NCBI GenBank assembly: GCA_947643165.1
Contig: CANRVB010000007.1
Location: 37,228 to 101,227 of the forward strand
DNA: 64,000 nt
Direction: 5' to 3'
DNA from: an uncultured Porphyromonadaceae bacterium
Lineage (GTDB): Bacteria > Bacteroidota > Bacteroidia > Bacteroidales > Muribaculaceae
Part shown: piece after piece, positions 16,650 to 24,835 of the stretch
How the letters are laid out: each line of letters starts with the position of its first letter
Position numbering within the stretch: position 1 is the stretch's first letter
The notes under the pieces: generated by a model
The model's database searches: none
What the model saw: the letters and a program-made list of their open reading frames with translations, nothing else
What the model was told of the DNA's origin: nothing
Translations under genes and position numbers: made by a program

Positions 16650-18050
16650 TTATTTCACAAGTTTGTCCAGAGCTTCGAAGTCTATCACAGGAGCTGTCCC
16701 GTGAGCCTCACGCTTGAATTTGGAGCCATACGGAGTGGTCTCGTTCACAAATCCGCAGTTCTGCAGATAGAAGCAATTATCCTTCACGCCGCCGTTGAAG
16801 TCTGTACGTATTCCCTTGGCTCCGGTATTGTCACAGGTAAAGGTACTCTCCGTCACCTCATACCAGTTTCCGTTGTTGTCTCTCACCCATTGGTTGCCGA
16901 ATACCACGCTTCTTGGCTTGAAGCTCTGGGCCGGATTGAAACATTCCAGGAATGAATGGGGACGTGTATACCACGTGTCGGTCTGCGGACGCTGAAGCTG
17001 CGACAGCAGGTGCCACTCCCCTTTCTCATCACCGAAATATCCGGTGTATACTGTGTTGCCCTTGCCATCCGGACGCACTCTCACCAGTGTGCGGTAGGTC
17101 TTGCCGGCCTCCCATGGATAGCTCATGAAGCTTTGTTTGCCCGAGCCCTCGTTACCGAAGTTCTGCGCTGTCACACCATCACCTTTGGCAAGGATCTTGA
17201 CATCCATATTTTCCGGTATATCGCCGGGATTATCTGTCTCATACGGACTCCAAACCGAGAACAGCACTCTGTAGGTAGAGTTGCCGCCGTTGCCATCAGC
17301 TATCGACTGGATTCCCATATATCCCTCGCCGAAGCCCGTCAGCATGAAGTAGGTTCCATTCACATCATTTCCTTCCGGTACAGTCACTTCATTGTAGAAG
17401 TACTCCACATTCTTGGCCGGAAGAGTATAGTTCATGTGAACCGACGGTCCGCGTCTCGACCAGTAGGCATCGGCTGTCTGATCATACGTCGAATAGTGCA
17501 TCTCGCCCTGTGTGGCCGCACCTGCTACTGCTATCCCGTCTATATCGCCGAAATTTGCTCCGCTTTTCGTCAGACCTTGTATGTCTACACGTGTATAGCC
17601 TGGAGCCGAGATATTGAAGTTTCCGGCCTCGTAATACGTCGTATTACCACCCTTCAACTCTACTTCATGGCTTGTACCGTTTACCGTTACCTTGATTTTC
17701 GAGCTCGATCCTGCGCTGCCGGCCGTACCGTTCACCCACAGTGTCAATTCTCCGGCCGATGAGGTCTTGAAGTAGAACGATAGTACCGTTTCCGGATTGT
17801 TCCAGTTCATTATATCACCGTTGCTGGTCATTATAGCCGACTCGCGCTCTTCATAGTTTGGTTTGGATGACTCTTCCGATGTCACATACACATTACCAAT
17901 GGCGGGTATCTTCACCGCATTCGCCGGTACAACTACCGGATGTGTCGGCGTTACTTCCGGATCCTCTTCCTTGTTCGAGTCTGAGCAACACAGCAATGCT
18001 GTCGATAACAACAGGGCCGTTGTTGCCATTATGGTTATATTTTGTCTCAT
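16650..18050 (-). CDS. DUF5077/DUF3472 lipoprotein
   Basis: Secreted lipoprotein of 466 residues with a lipobox around Cys21-Cys22 (STALLCCSDSN) and a Glu/Asp/Pro-rich stalk. Residues about 45-175 look like DUF5077, a carbohydrate-binding-like beta-sandwich (AVKIPAIGNVYVTSEE...), and about 190-345 like DUF3472 (YFMLTGFGEGYMGIQS, VLFSVWSP). The last 100 residues resemble the extension found with DUF3472. The biochemical role of these domains is not established; they recur in Bacteroidetes glycan loci. The downstream neighbour is a GH29 fucosidase, so a part in binding or trimming fucosylated glycans at the cell surface is plausible, but that is inference. Confidence 0.75.
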   Translation of the reverse strand: MRQNITIMATTALLLSTALLCCSDSNKEEDPEVTPTHPVVVPANAVKIPAIGNVYVTSEESSKPNYEERESAIMTSNGDIMNWNNPETVLSFYFKTSSAGELTLWVNGTAGSAGSSSKIKVTVNGTSHEVELKGGNTTYYEAGNFNISAPGYTRVDIQGLTKSGANFGDIDGIAVAGAATQGEMHYSTYDQTADAYWSRRGPSVHMNYTLPAKNVEYFYNEVTVPEGNDVNGTYFMLTGFGEGYMGIQSIADGNGGNSTYRVLFSVWSPYETDNPGDIPENMDVKILAKGDGVTAQNFGNEGSGKQSFMSYPWEAGKTYRTLVRVRPDGKGNTVYTGYFGDEKGEWHLLSQLQRPQTDTWYTRPHSFLECFNPAQSFKPRSVVFGNQWVRDNNGNWYEVTESTFTCDNTGAKGIRTDFNGGVKDNCFYLQNCGFVNETTPYGSKFKREAHGTAPVIDFEALDKLVK

Positions 18051-18102
18051 GATAATTGTTTATAAGCTGATTATTTATATTACTGACACTATCGTTCGAT
18101 TC

Positions 18103-18747
18103 TCACTTACGCCCGAAGTCTGCCGGGATCTCGCCCCACTCCTCCGTCTGCCATTTCAGCAGCTTGTTCCGGTATTGGTGAGTCTGTAGCCACTGTTCGG
18201 CCCGCGCAAGCAGTCCCATTATGCAGGCATTCTTGGCCGTTGCCGTTATTTGAGTGTTAGCCTTGCGTTTCCTCACCCACGACAGAGCCGTCTTGCTGTC
18301 CGAATATATCACCGTGTCATGCTTGCCTTCCTTCTGGAGAAGCGCCAGGGCATGGACTATTGCCAGAAACTCACCTATGTTGTTCGAGCCTCCGGCCATC
18401 GGGCCTACATGAAATATCTGGGCCCCTGTACGCAGATCCACGCCCCTGTACTCTACAGGTCCTGGATTGCGCGAACACGCCGCATCCACAGCTATCGCAT
18501 TGTTCTCAACCCCCTGTATCGCCGACGGATTCACTATGTCTGGTGTGTGGGCGGCTATGCTCTTTATCAGACCGATATGATCCGATGGGTTCCCACGATA
18601 CGCTTCTATAGCTGCCTCCTGCGAACTGAAGCTCTTGTATTTCGCATCCGGAAAACCCTCTATCTGCTCGCGGCACTCGTCCCACGAGTCAAATACACCC
18701 GTGTCGCGCCCCTCCCACACTACATAATATTTCTTTCTTGTATTCAT
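18103..18747 (-). CDS. Ribonuclease H with N-terminal viroplasmin (hybrid-binding) domain
   Basis: Cytoplasmic endonuclease that cuts RNA in RNA:DNA hybrids. From ATG 18747 it has 214 residues. Residues about 4-48 are the caulimovirus-VI/viroplasmin fold (KYYVVWEGRDTGVFDSWDEC), which binds hybrids in eukaryotic RNase H1. The RNase H domain follows, with the acidic catalytic residues in AIAVDAACSRNPG, NNIGEFLAIVHAL and YSDSKTALSW. The start codon overlaps the stop of the upstream gene as ATGA, indicating translational coupling; a start 13 codons earlier would lie inside that gene. The fold pairing is common in Bacteroidetes. Confidence 0.9.
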   Translation of the reverse strand: MNTRKKYYVVWEGRDTGVFDSWDECREQIEGFPDAKYKSFSSQEAAIEAYRGNPSDHIGLIKSIAAHTPDIVNPSAIQGVENNAIAVDAACSRNPGPVEYRGVDLRTGAQIFHVGPMAGGSNNIGEFLAIVHALALLQKEGKHDTVIYSDSKTALSWVRKRKANTQITATAKNACIMGLLARAEQWLQTHQYRNKLLKWQTEEWGEIPADFGRK

Positions 18748-19934
18748 GACATGCTGATGAATATGCTTATGTCCACTGCCCTGCATCCGGCCGCCTCCGC
18801 TATCCTGCGGTTGACCGCCTTACCGAGAAATGTATAGGTCGCCCGTTGCAACCCCGGCAGAAGCTTTATGGCATTGTTGGTCCCGTCACAGTCCGACAGA
18901 TCAGTCAGTAGTGTTGTCAGACAATTGGTCATCGCCATTGCTGCCGTGCGCGGAACCACACTGCCCGCATTCACATAGCAGACCCTCGGTGCCTCGCTCA
19001 GGTCTCTGAACCGTCGGTTCTCGGCTGAGTCGATCACTGGAAGACTCGGAAACATCTTGCCGGCATTGTCGGTCAGATCAAATATCACGACTCCCCTCTT
19101 CATCAGCTGCACTCGGTCTGAATCTATCCGTTCTATTGTCTTTCCACTTATGGTGTTGATCACCACATCTGCCGACCTCAGGGCCCTATCCAGAACATTC
19201 GGATGCATGGCCGAGGTGATGGCCCACGGGCCAAGCTCTCTGGCGGCTCGACGGAGCGAATAGACATCGCTGTCAAACATTCTCACCGTAGCGCCGGCTC
19301 CTGATGCGGCCCGGGCCGCCGCACATGCTGCTATCCCCGACCCTATTATGGTCACCTCACACGGCACTATACCGGCCACTCCTCCCAGCAGTATACCCTT
19401 GCCGCTATCCGCGTCAGCCAGCATCGACGAAGCTATCGCTATGGCCGTGCGGCCGTCTATCTCGCTCAGTATATCAGCAAATGGCGTATTGCCGTCGCTG
19501 TCGCTCACAAGATCCAGGGCGATCGCTATGATATGGCGCTGAAGCAGCTGACGGATTGCCTCGGCGCTCTGCCGCTCAGGCTGTAGCAGAGTCAGCAGCA
19601 TCGCTCCTCGCCTCAGCTTGCATATATCGGCCGCGCTGAGCGGTGCCAGCGATATCACTATATCGCTCGACAGAGCCTCAGTCCTCGTACCTATGATAGC
19701 ACCGCCACGCTCATAGCGGGCATCATCATAATGTATGGTCTTGGCCGCACCCTGCTCCATCTTTACCCGGTAGCCGCGCTCGGTCAGTATTCTCACGCCC
19801 TCGGGCGTCAGCGGAAACCGGCGCTCTCCGGTGCCTTGACACCCCGGCAGTCCTATCGTGAGCGACTGATGGGCCTCAAGCACCGGCATTGGCTGCTCAA
19901 GCGGCGTATGTGAGTCAGAGCGGTCGTTATTCAT
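18744..19934 (-). CDS. Alanine dehydrogenase / NAD(P) transhydrogenase-alpha family protein
   Basis: A 396-residue protein with the two-domain AlaDH/PNT fold. The substrate half is marked by GERRFPLTPEGVRILTERGYRVKMEQGA. The Rossmann half is marked by VTIIGSGIAACAAARAASGAGATVRMFDSD, with late signatures VVINTISGK and GVVIFDLTDNAGKMF. Compared with typical alanine dehydrogenases, the catalytic Lys of the VKVKEP motif aligns with Ser95 (VISLAPLS). The catalytic His of YLHLA aligns with Gln118 (LLTLLQPE), a pattern closer to transhydrogenase-alpha. It may not interconvert alanine and pyruvate; a regulatory or different dehydrogenase role is possible. Translationally coupled to RNase H. Confidence 0.7.
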   Translation of the reverse strand: MNNDRSDSHTPLEQPMPVLEAHQSLTIGLPGCQGTGERRFPLTPEGVRILTERGYRVKMEQGAAKTIHYDDARYERGGAIIGTRTEALSSDIVISLAPLSAADICKLRRGAMLLTLLQPERQSAEAIRQLLQRHIIAIALDLVSDSDGNTPFADILSEIDGRTAIAIASSMLADADSGKGILLGGVAGIVPCEVTIIGSGIAACAAARAASGAGATVRMFDSDVYSLRRAARELGPWAITSAMHPNVLDRALRSADVVINTISGKTIERIDSDRVQLMKRGVVIFDLTDNAGKMFPSLPVIDSAENRRFRDLSEAPRVCYVNAGSVVPRTAAMAMTNCLTTLLTDLSDCDGTNNAIKLLPGLQRATYTFLGKAVNRRIAEAAGCRAVDISIFISMS

Positions 19935-20094
19935 GATCTTTTAAGGATGTTTATGTTAATGGATCTGAGCTGTATTTTTGAGGGAATTTACCCGAAAGAC
20001 AGCCAAAGACATTGACAATCAGAATATGTTGAGTGAGTTAAATTGGCAAATGGTTGGTGTCGACCTACTTTGCTGATTTTGCGGACGATTTATT

Positions 20095-20649
20095 TTAAGT
20101 TTTGTTATTCGGCACCCTCTTGGTCAGGTTGAATTCCTTTATGAAGCGTTCGGCCGATTCCGTCACTTCACTCTCTGCTTCCAGCAAATCCCCCGCAAAC
20201 CGGCAGATCGCCTTCGAGTAGTATGGCATTCGGGCTGCCAGACCGGCTTTTATGAACTCAAGAAGCTCATCATCCCCTTTGTCGGCTATCAACGGTCTCT
20301 TGTGACGGCCGCGCAACAGACGGGTATGTAGCTTGCCCAGTGTCGTTTCCAGAAGCACGGTGGTGCCCATCGAGTTCATATAGTCCATATTGTCGAAATG
20401 GCACGGCGTCCCGCCTCCGCAGGCCACCAGCACATTCTCAAACTCGGCTACTTCGTGGAGCATCGAACGTTCTATCTTCCTGAAACCCTCCTCTCCCTTT
20501 TCGGCAAATATCTGGCGTACAGTCGAATGAAAGCGTTGCTCTATATAGTTGTCAAGATCTATGAACTCCACCTCTGCCATCTTGGCTACATTGCGGCCCA
20601 AGGTCGACTTGCCGCTACCCATGTAGCCTATTATGAAGATCGGCTTCAT
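20095..20649 (-). CDS. aroK: Shikimate kinase
   Basis: Cytoplasmic enzyme that phosphorylates shikimate with ATP, the fifth step of chorismate synthesis. The 184 residues carry the Walker A motif GYMGSGKSTLGR, the shikimate-binding FIDLDNYIEQRF and ACGGGTPC, and the lid Arg segment LLRGRHKRPLI. Length is normal. Its start overlaps the stop of the S1/P1 nuclease gene by 4 bp (ATGA), so the two are translated together. No functional link between the two is obvious. Confidence 0.96.
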   Translation of the reverse strand: MKPIFIIGYMGSGKSTLGRNVAKMAEVEFIDLDNYIEQRFHSTVRQIFAEKGEEGFRKIERSMLHEVAEFENVLVACGGGTPCHFDNMDYMNSMGTTVLLETTLGKLHTRLLRGRHKRPLIADKGDDELLEFIKAGLAARMPYYSKAICRFAGDLLEAESEVTESAERFIKEFNLTKRVPNNKT

Positions 20650-21437
20650 TTGCCCGATTTGTATGCCGGGTCAAATATCATGTTCAGAAGATGGGCCAGA
20701 CGCAGACCGCCGTTCACAAGTTGCTGCTCCACTACCGGAGTCCATGTAGCCACTTCGTCATAGCTGATCTTCGTACCTTCGGGCATTGCTCGGTATATCT
20801 GGTCGGCTATCACCAGGTTCTGGCGCGCCCAGTCATCTATACTGCCACGTATCACGGCCTTCTGCTGTGCCGGTGTCAGCCTGTCTATCTGCTCCTGCCA
20901 TTCCGTGTAGCTCCACTTGTGCGCCGATTCAGGTATGCTTGAATCCCAGATCGAATGAAGATTTGCCGTACGGCCGAAATACTCCACCTTCACTCGGTTA
21001 CCACCTAAGTCCGACGCATGTCCCATGTGCATGGGCTGATGCAGATCACCCACTATGTGGATCAGTATCTTCAGTGCCAGTTGCTTGTCAGCCGCAGGCT
21101 TGTTCGGATCGCTCAATATCTCGCTCTGCGCACGGATCGCCGTCAGGACATCGCCGTTCGGATTCATGTAGGCTGTTTCAAACGTCTCGTCCGCATTGAC
21201 GTTCTTATAGTGCCAGGTTTTGCTGTAGGCATATTCCGGCGTGTGGCTTGCATTGTCCAGCCAATTCGCCCAGTAAACCATCGACTTGCCTTCAAACAGA
21301 CTGTCCACCTTGGCCTTTGTTGTTTTGGTAAGGTGCTTTTCTGCTATGTAACATGTCACATCGTGACCCTTCTGTCCCCATGCCAATGCGGCAAGTGCTA
21401 CTGTGAGAAGCCATCCGGCTATTATGATTCTTTTCAT
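20646..21437 (-). CDS. S1/P1-type zinc-dependent nuclease (secreted)
   Basis: Predicted exported nuclease of 263 residues acting on single-stranded DNA or RNA and possibly as a 3'-nucleotidase. The signal peptide MKRIIIAGWLLTVALAALA is followed by WGQKGHDVTCYIAEKHL, where the mature N-terminal Trp ligates zinc in this family. Further zinc ligands sit in NWLDNASH, TWHYKNV, LIHIVGDLHQPMHMG and GNRVKVEYFGR.NLHSIWDSS. All typical histidine and aspartate positions appear intact. The gene is first in a pair with aroK and has a -7 box 22 bp upstream. The likely role is scavenging nucleotides outside the cytoplasm. Confidence 0.93.
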   Translation of the reverse strand: MKRIIIAGWLLTVALAALAWGQKGHDVTCYIAEKHLTKTTKAKVDSLFEGKSMVYWANWLDNASHTPEYAYSKTWHYKNVNADETFETAYMNPNGDVLTAIRAQSEILSDPNKPAADKQLALKILIHIVGDLHQPMHMGHASDLGGNRVKVEYFGRTANLHSIWDSSIPESAHKWSYTEWQEQIDRLTPAQQKAVIRGSIDDWARQNLVIADQIYRAMPEGTKISYDEVATWTPVVEQQLVNGGLRLAHLLNMIFDPAYKSGK

Positions 21438-21459
21438 TGTGGTTGATTGGTAATTTTTG

Positions 21460-21467
21460 CAAAGCTA
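21460..21467 (-). promoter_or_regulatory. -7 box for the S1/P1 nuclease-aroK pair
   Basis: TAGCTTTG on the minus strand matches TAnnTTTG and lies 22 bp before the ATG. Confidence 0.55.
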
Positions 21468-21551
21468 ATCAAAAACCGTGGAACTTTTTTGCGAAATATC
21501 CCTTTTTATGGACTTTAACTGCGTTTTTTCTTCTACGGCTACACACAGAAA

Positions 21552-21582
21552 GCCGGGAGACATCTATGCGATATCTCCCGGC
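21552..21582 (-). terminator. Terminator after the inositol-3-phosphate synthase gene
   Basis: A 9-bp GC-rich stem, GCCGGGAGA with TCTCCCGGC, followed on the minus strand by TTTCTG. The T tract is short. Confidence 0.55.
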
Positions 21583-21617
21583 AATATGTAGTTGTTTAGA
21601 TGTCAGTCGGCTCTATA

Positions 21618-22925
21618 TCAATCGATTTCTTCGTCAGCCTCATAACCACCCATCTCACGGATAGCGTTCTTCAGCATAACATACTGCTGGAACAGGTGGT
21701 TCACAGGAACTTCACCCTTTGTGTAGTCATGCATCGGGCTCTTCAGGAAGAAGCTCAGGAAGCGCTGGATGCCATGACGGCCGGCGCGGGCTGCGAGATC
21801 GCTCAGGAGTACCAGGTCAAGGCACAGGGGAGCGGCGAGGATTGAGTCGCGGCACAGGAAGTTGATCTTGATCTGCATCGGATAGCCCATCCAGCCGAAG
21901 ATGTCGATATTATCCCAGCCCTCCTTGTTGTCGTTGCGCGGAGGATAGTAGTTGATACGTACCTTATGGTAGTAGTCGGTATACAGGTCGGGCTGCTCTT
22001 CCGGAACGAGGATCGACTCCAGGGTCGACAGCTTGCTCACCTCCTTGGTACGGAAGTTTGCGGGCTCGTCGAGAACCAGACCGTCGCGGTTACCGAGGAT
22101 ATTGGTTGAGAACCAGCCGCTCAGGCCAAGGCAACGGGTGCCGATGATGGGAGCGAAACCGCTCTTTACCAGTGTCTGACCGGTCTTGAAGTCCTTGCCG
22201 GCGATAGGCATGCCGGTCTTTTCGCTCAGCTCCCACATTGCGGGTATGTCAACTGTGGTGTTGGGGGCGCCCATGATAAACGGACAGCCTTCCGACAGTG
22301 CTGCGTATGCGTAGCACATCGACGGTGCGATGTGTTCCTTGTCATCAGCCTTCATGGCAGCCTCGAGAGCCTCCAGTGTGCCGTGGATCTTCTCGTCAAC
22401 CGGTACATAAACCTCGGTCGATGCTGCCCACAGTACTACTACGCGGTCTACTCCGGTCTCTTTCTTGAAGTTACGGATATCCTCGCGGATCTGCTCGGTC
22501 ATATCCCAGCGGTCCTTGACGTCCTTGACGTTGTCACCGTCGAGACGCTTTGCATAGTTGTGGTCGAAAGCAGCCTTCATAGGCTTGATAGCCTCGAGCT
22601 CATCCTTTACAGGATTGATATCCTTCTCCTTCAGCACCTCTGCGTTGATTGCGCTCTCGTATGCGTTGGCAGGATATACGTCCCATGCGCCGAATACTAT
22701 GTCATTCAGATCAGCGATAGGAGCTATTTCATTGTATTTGAGATACTTCTTGTCTGCGCCCTTGCCTACACGGATCTTATCGTATTGGGTCATCGAACCT
22801 ACGGGCTTGGCCAGACCCTTGCGGGCCATCAGAACTCCGGTCATAAACGTCGACGTTACGGCGCCGAGGCCTACAACGAGCACGCCGAGCTTGCCGTTGG
22901 CGGGCTTAACATTAGTCTCTTTCAT
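21618..22925 (-). CDS. Inositol-3-phosphate synthase (myo-inositol-1-phosphate synthase)
   Basis: Cytoplasmic NAD-dependent enzyme that turns glucose-6-phosphate into inositol-3-phosphate, the first committed step to inositol lipids. The chosen ATG at 22925 gives 435 residues beginning MKETNVKPANGKLGVLVVGLGAV, with the Rossmann GLGAVTST motif. The MIPS catalytic region is clear (NTTVDIPAMWELSEKTGMPIAGKDFKTGQT, then SWFSTNILGNRDG). Extending the frame 49 codons upstream would run past the promoter box at 23014. It has its own promoter and lies downstream of the HAD, phosphatidyltransferase, ATP-grasp and nucleotidyltransferase genes, as in inositol-lipid clusters described for gut Bacteroides. 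Confidence 0.95.
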   Translation of the reverse strand: MKETNVKPANGKLGVLVVGLGAVTSTFMTGVLMARKGLAKPVGSMTQYDKIRVGKGADKKYLKYNEIAPIADLNDIVFGAWDVYPANAYESAINAEVLKEKDINPVKDELEAIKPMKAAFDHNYAKRLDGDNVKDVKDRWDMTEQIREDIRNFKKETGVDRVVVLWAASTEVYVPVDEKIHGTLEALEAAMKADDKEHIAPSMCYAYAALSEGCPFIMGAPNTTVDIPAMWELSEKTGMPIAGKDFKTGQTLVKSGFAPIIGTRCLGLSGWFSTNILGNRDGLVLDEPANFRTKEVSKLSTLESILVPEEQPDLYTDYYHKVRINYYPPRNDNKEGWDNIDIFGWMGYPMQIKINFLCRDSILAAPLCLDLVLLSDLAARAGRHGIQRFLSFFLKSPMHDYTKGEVPVNHLFQQYVMLKNAIREMGGYEADEEID

Positions 22926-23013
22926 GATTGGTCTTATTGATTTATAGTTGTTTATTCGTGCTTTTTTTACCATTTGGCTATGACATTTTGATAGTCTCCG
23001 ACCAAATGCGTGC

Positions 23014-23021
23014 CAAAAGTA
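23014..23021 (-). promoter_or_regulatory. -7 box for the inositol-3-phosphate synthase gene
   Basis: TACTTTTG on the minus strand matches TAnnTTTG; it predicts a leader of roughly 80 nt before the ATG at 22925. Confidence 0.55.
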
Positions 23022-23154
23022 CAAGGAATTTTTCGACCTGAAAAATTTTTTGACATATAATTTCAACCCCAATTGTTAATATTAGCTAAAATAAGCCCAC
23101 ATTACACAATTTGGGTTAATTTCTCAGATTGTTAGCTGTTGAAATGTTAACCGA

Positions 23155-23868
23155 TTATAATGCTACGTCAAGCACATCCGACAGCTTGCCGATCATCGAA
23201 GGATCTGTAGCGGCATCTTCATCCGCAGTCCAGCCTTTTCCCTTGATCCAGGCAGTGCGGCAGCCTATGCTGCGTGCCGGCAGTATATCCTTCTTGAGCG
23301 AGTCGCCTATCACAAGCACCTCAGACGGTCTCAGCCCCAGAGCCTCGACCCCCAGCTCAAAAATACGAGGATCAGGCTTCCTGACGCCGACAACAGCGCT
23401 CTCTACGATGCTCTGGAAATACTTGCGCAGGTCGAAGTCCGACAGCACAGCCTCCACATTGCCGTAGAAATTGCTTACCAGCACCATCGGATACCTTGCA
23501 TACAGCGCATCGAGCGTAGGACGCGCTTCCTCCACACATTCTCTGGCCGCGCGGTAGCAGTAACGGGCTACCGGCTCAGTATAGAGATCCGCGGCTCCTG
23601 GAGCAAGATGTCCGGTCTCCACAAGCTGGTCAAGCTCTATACGCACCTTTATCCGCATCAAGTCCAGGAAGTTATGGTGGGGGAGTATGTGGCGGGTCTT
23701 CGCAAGTTCGCGCTCTGCATATACATACGCATCGCGGAAGGCTGTCTTATCCACCGGCACTCCGGCATTTCTGTACCCCTCCCATATCACCTCGCTCCAA
23801 TGTGTGCCACGGCTGTCTATAGTTCCGCCGTAGTCAAATATAATACCCTTGAGTTCAGTATTTTCCAT
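23155..23868 (-). CDS. HAD-superfamily hydrolase, candidate phosphatidylinositol-phosphate phosphatase
   Basis: A 237-residue HAD type I hydrolase. Motif I is IIFDYGGTIDS: nucleophile Asp12 is present but the usual second Asp is Gly14. Motif II is LVSNFYG, motif III Lys is in VGVRKPDPRIFELG and motif IV is VLVIGDSLKKDI. A helical cap lies between motifs I and II. The start overlaps the end of the phosphatidyltransferase gene by 14 bp, so the two are tightly coupled. In known Bacteroidetes inositol-lipid synthesis a phosphatase converts phosphatidylinositol phosphate to phosphatidylinositol; this protein is the only phosphatase-like candidate in the cluster. That assignment is inference; the missing second Asp weakens a simple phosphatase reading. 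Confidence 0.75.
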   Translation of the reverse strand: MENTELKGIIFDYGGTIDSRGTHWSEVIWEGYRNAGVPVDKTAFRDAYVYAERELAKTRHILPHHNFLDLMRIKVRIELDQLVETGHLAPGAADLYTEPVARYCYRAARECVEEARPTLDALYARYPMVLVSNFYGNVEAVLSDFDLRKYFQSIVESAVVGVRKPDPRIFELGVEALGLRPSEVLVIGDSLKKDILPARSIGCRTAWIKGKGWTADEDAATDPSMIGKLSDVLDVAL

Positions 23869-24835
23869 CTTTCAACGCTTTTGTAAAGTTGCGGCAGATA
23901 CGCTCATGACGCAACACCATCATAACCAGCAATCCGTTTAGCACCACAAGTTCGAACGCGAAATACAGCCACGGCATCTCAAGCAGCAGCGAGCAGAACA
24001 ATGCTATCGTTCGCCAGTTGAAGCTCAGGATGTTAGTATACTTCATAAGCGGCAGGCTCTTCTTGCGGAATGCGTCGCGGAAGCTCTGCGGAGCCTTGTT
24101 GGCCGAGCCGAAACGTTCGGCGAGCGTGCGCCTAAGTTCCTGAAGGGCAGGGGTAGTAGCTTCCTGTTGAAGAGTGTAGTTTGTATAGAACGACAGCGAA
24201 AGCTTCTGCCAGAAGTTCTTGCTCCACGACAGCGATGCAAGCTTCTTCTTCAGCGCGAAAGAATTTTCAAGCTCGCTACCATCCTCACCCTTAAGGAAAT
24301 ACAGGTGTATCTGGCGGTAGCAGTCAGCCATGGCGGCCTGCTTCGCATGACAAAGTCCGGCAGTCACGGCCATAACCCATATGACCCACGTGTGAGCCAT
24401 AAAAAATTCCGATGTCATGTTCTCGCGCAGACATATAGCTACGTAAATGGTTGCAAACCAGACATCTCCGCTCAGTCCGTCGAGTATTCTGCCCAGACGC
24501 GAATAGTTCTGGGTCATACGCGCAAGCTGGCCGTCGGCGCTGTCAAACGAGTTTGCCCACACCAGCAATGCCATACCTATCAGGTTGATAGCCAGATTGG
24601 GATAATAGAACGCCACGCCGGCTCCTATCCCTAAGAATATCGAGGCTATCGTTATGGCATTGGGTGTAGCACCTAACTTCTTGGCTATCACCGCCCATAC
24701 GTATCCTATAGGTCGATAAAACGCCAGGTCGATGTGCTCTTCGGTGTCCATCGACTTGAGTGTGGCCTTGTAATCGGCTCGCAGTCTTGCGAATGCCGAT
24801 CCCTGCCTTTTGTTCGATAATTCGCTGGAGGTCAT
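23855..24835 (-). CDS. CDP-alcohol phosphatidyltransferase family, probable phosphatidylinositol-phosphate synthase
   Basis: Integral membrane enzyme of 326 residues that would join a CDP-activated lipid (CDP-diacylglycerol) and inositol phosphate. The family signature is visible at residues 98-124: D98xxD101G102xxA105R106, then G115xxxD119. The last Asp is at 124, giving four residues between it and D119 where the consensus has three. Several hydrophobic segments follow (near 60-95, 125-165 and 275-315), with a soluble insert around 175-260 that is unusual for the smallest family members. ATGA overlap with the ATP-grasp gene upstream. The link with inositol-3-phosphate synthase supports the substrate guess. 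Confidence 0.85.
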   Translation of the reverse strand: MTSSELSNKRQGSAFARLRADYKATLKSMDTEEHIDLAFYRPIGYVWAVIAKKLGATPNAITIASIFLGIGAGVAFYYPNLAINLIGMALLVWANSFDSADGQLARMTQNYSRLGRILDGLSGDVWFATIYVAICLRENMTSEFFMAHTWVIWVMAVTAGLCHAKQAAMADCYRQIHLYFLKGEDGSELENSFALKKKLASLSWSKNFWQKLSLSFYTNYTLQQEATTPALQELRRTLAERFGSANKAPQSFRDAFRKKSLPLMKYTNILSFNWRTIALFCSLLLEMPWLYFAFELVVLNGLLVMMVLRHERICRNFTKALKDGKY

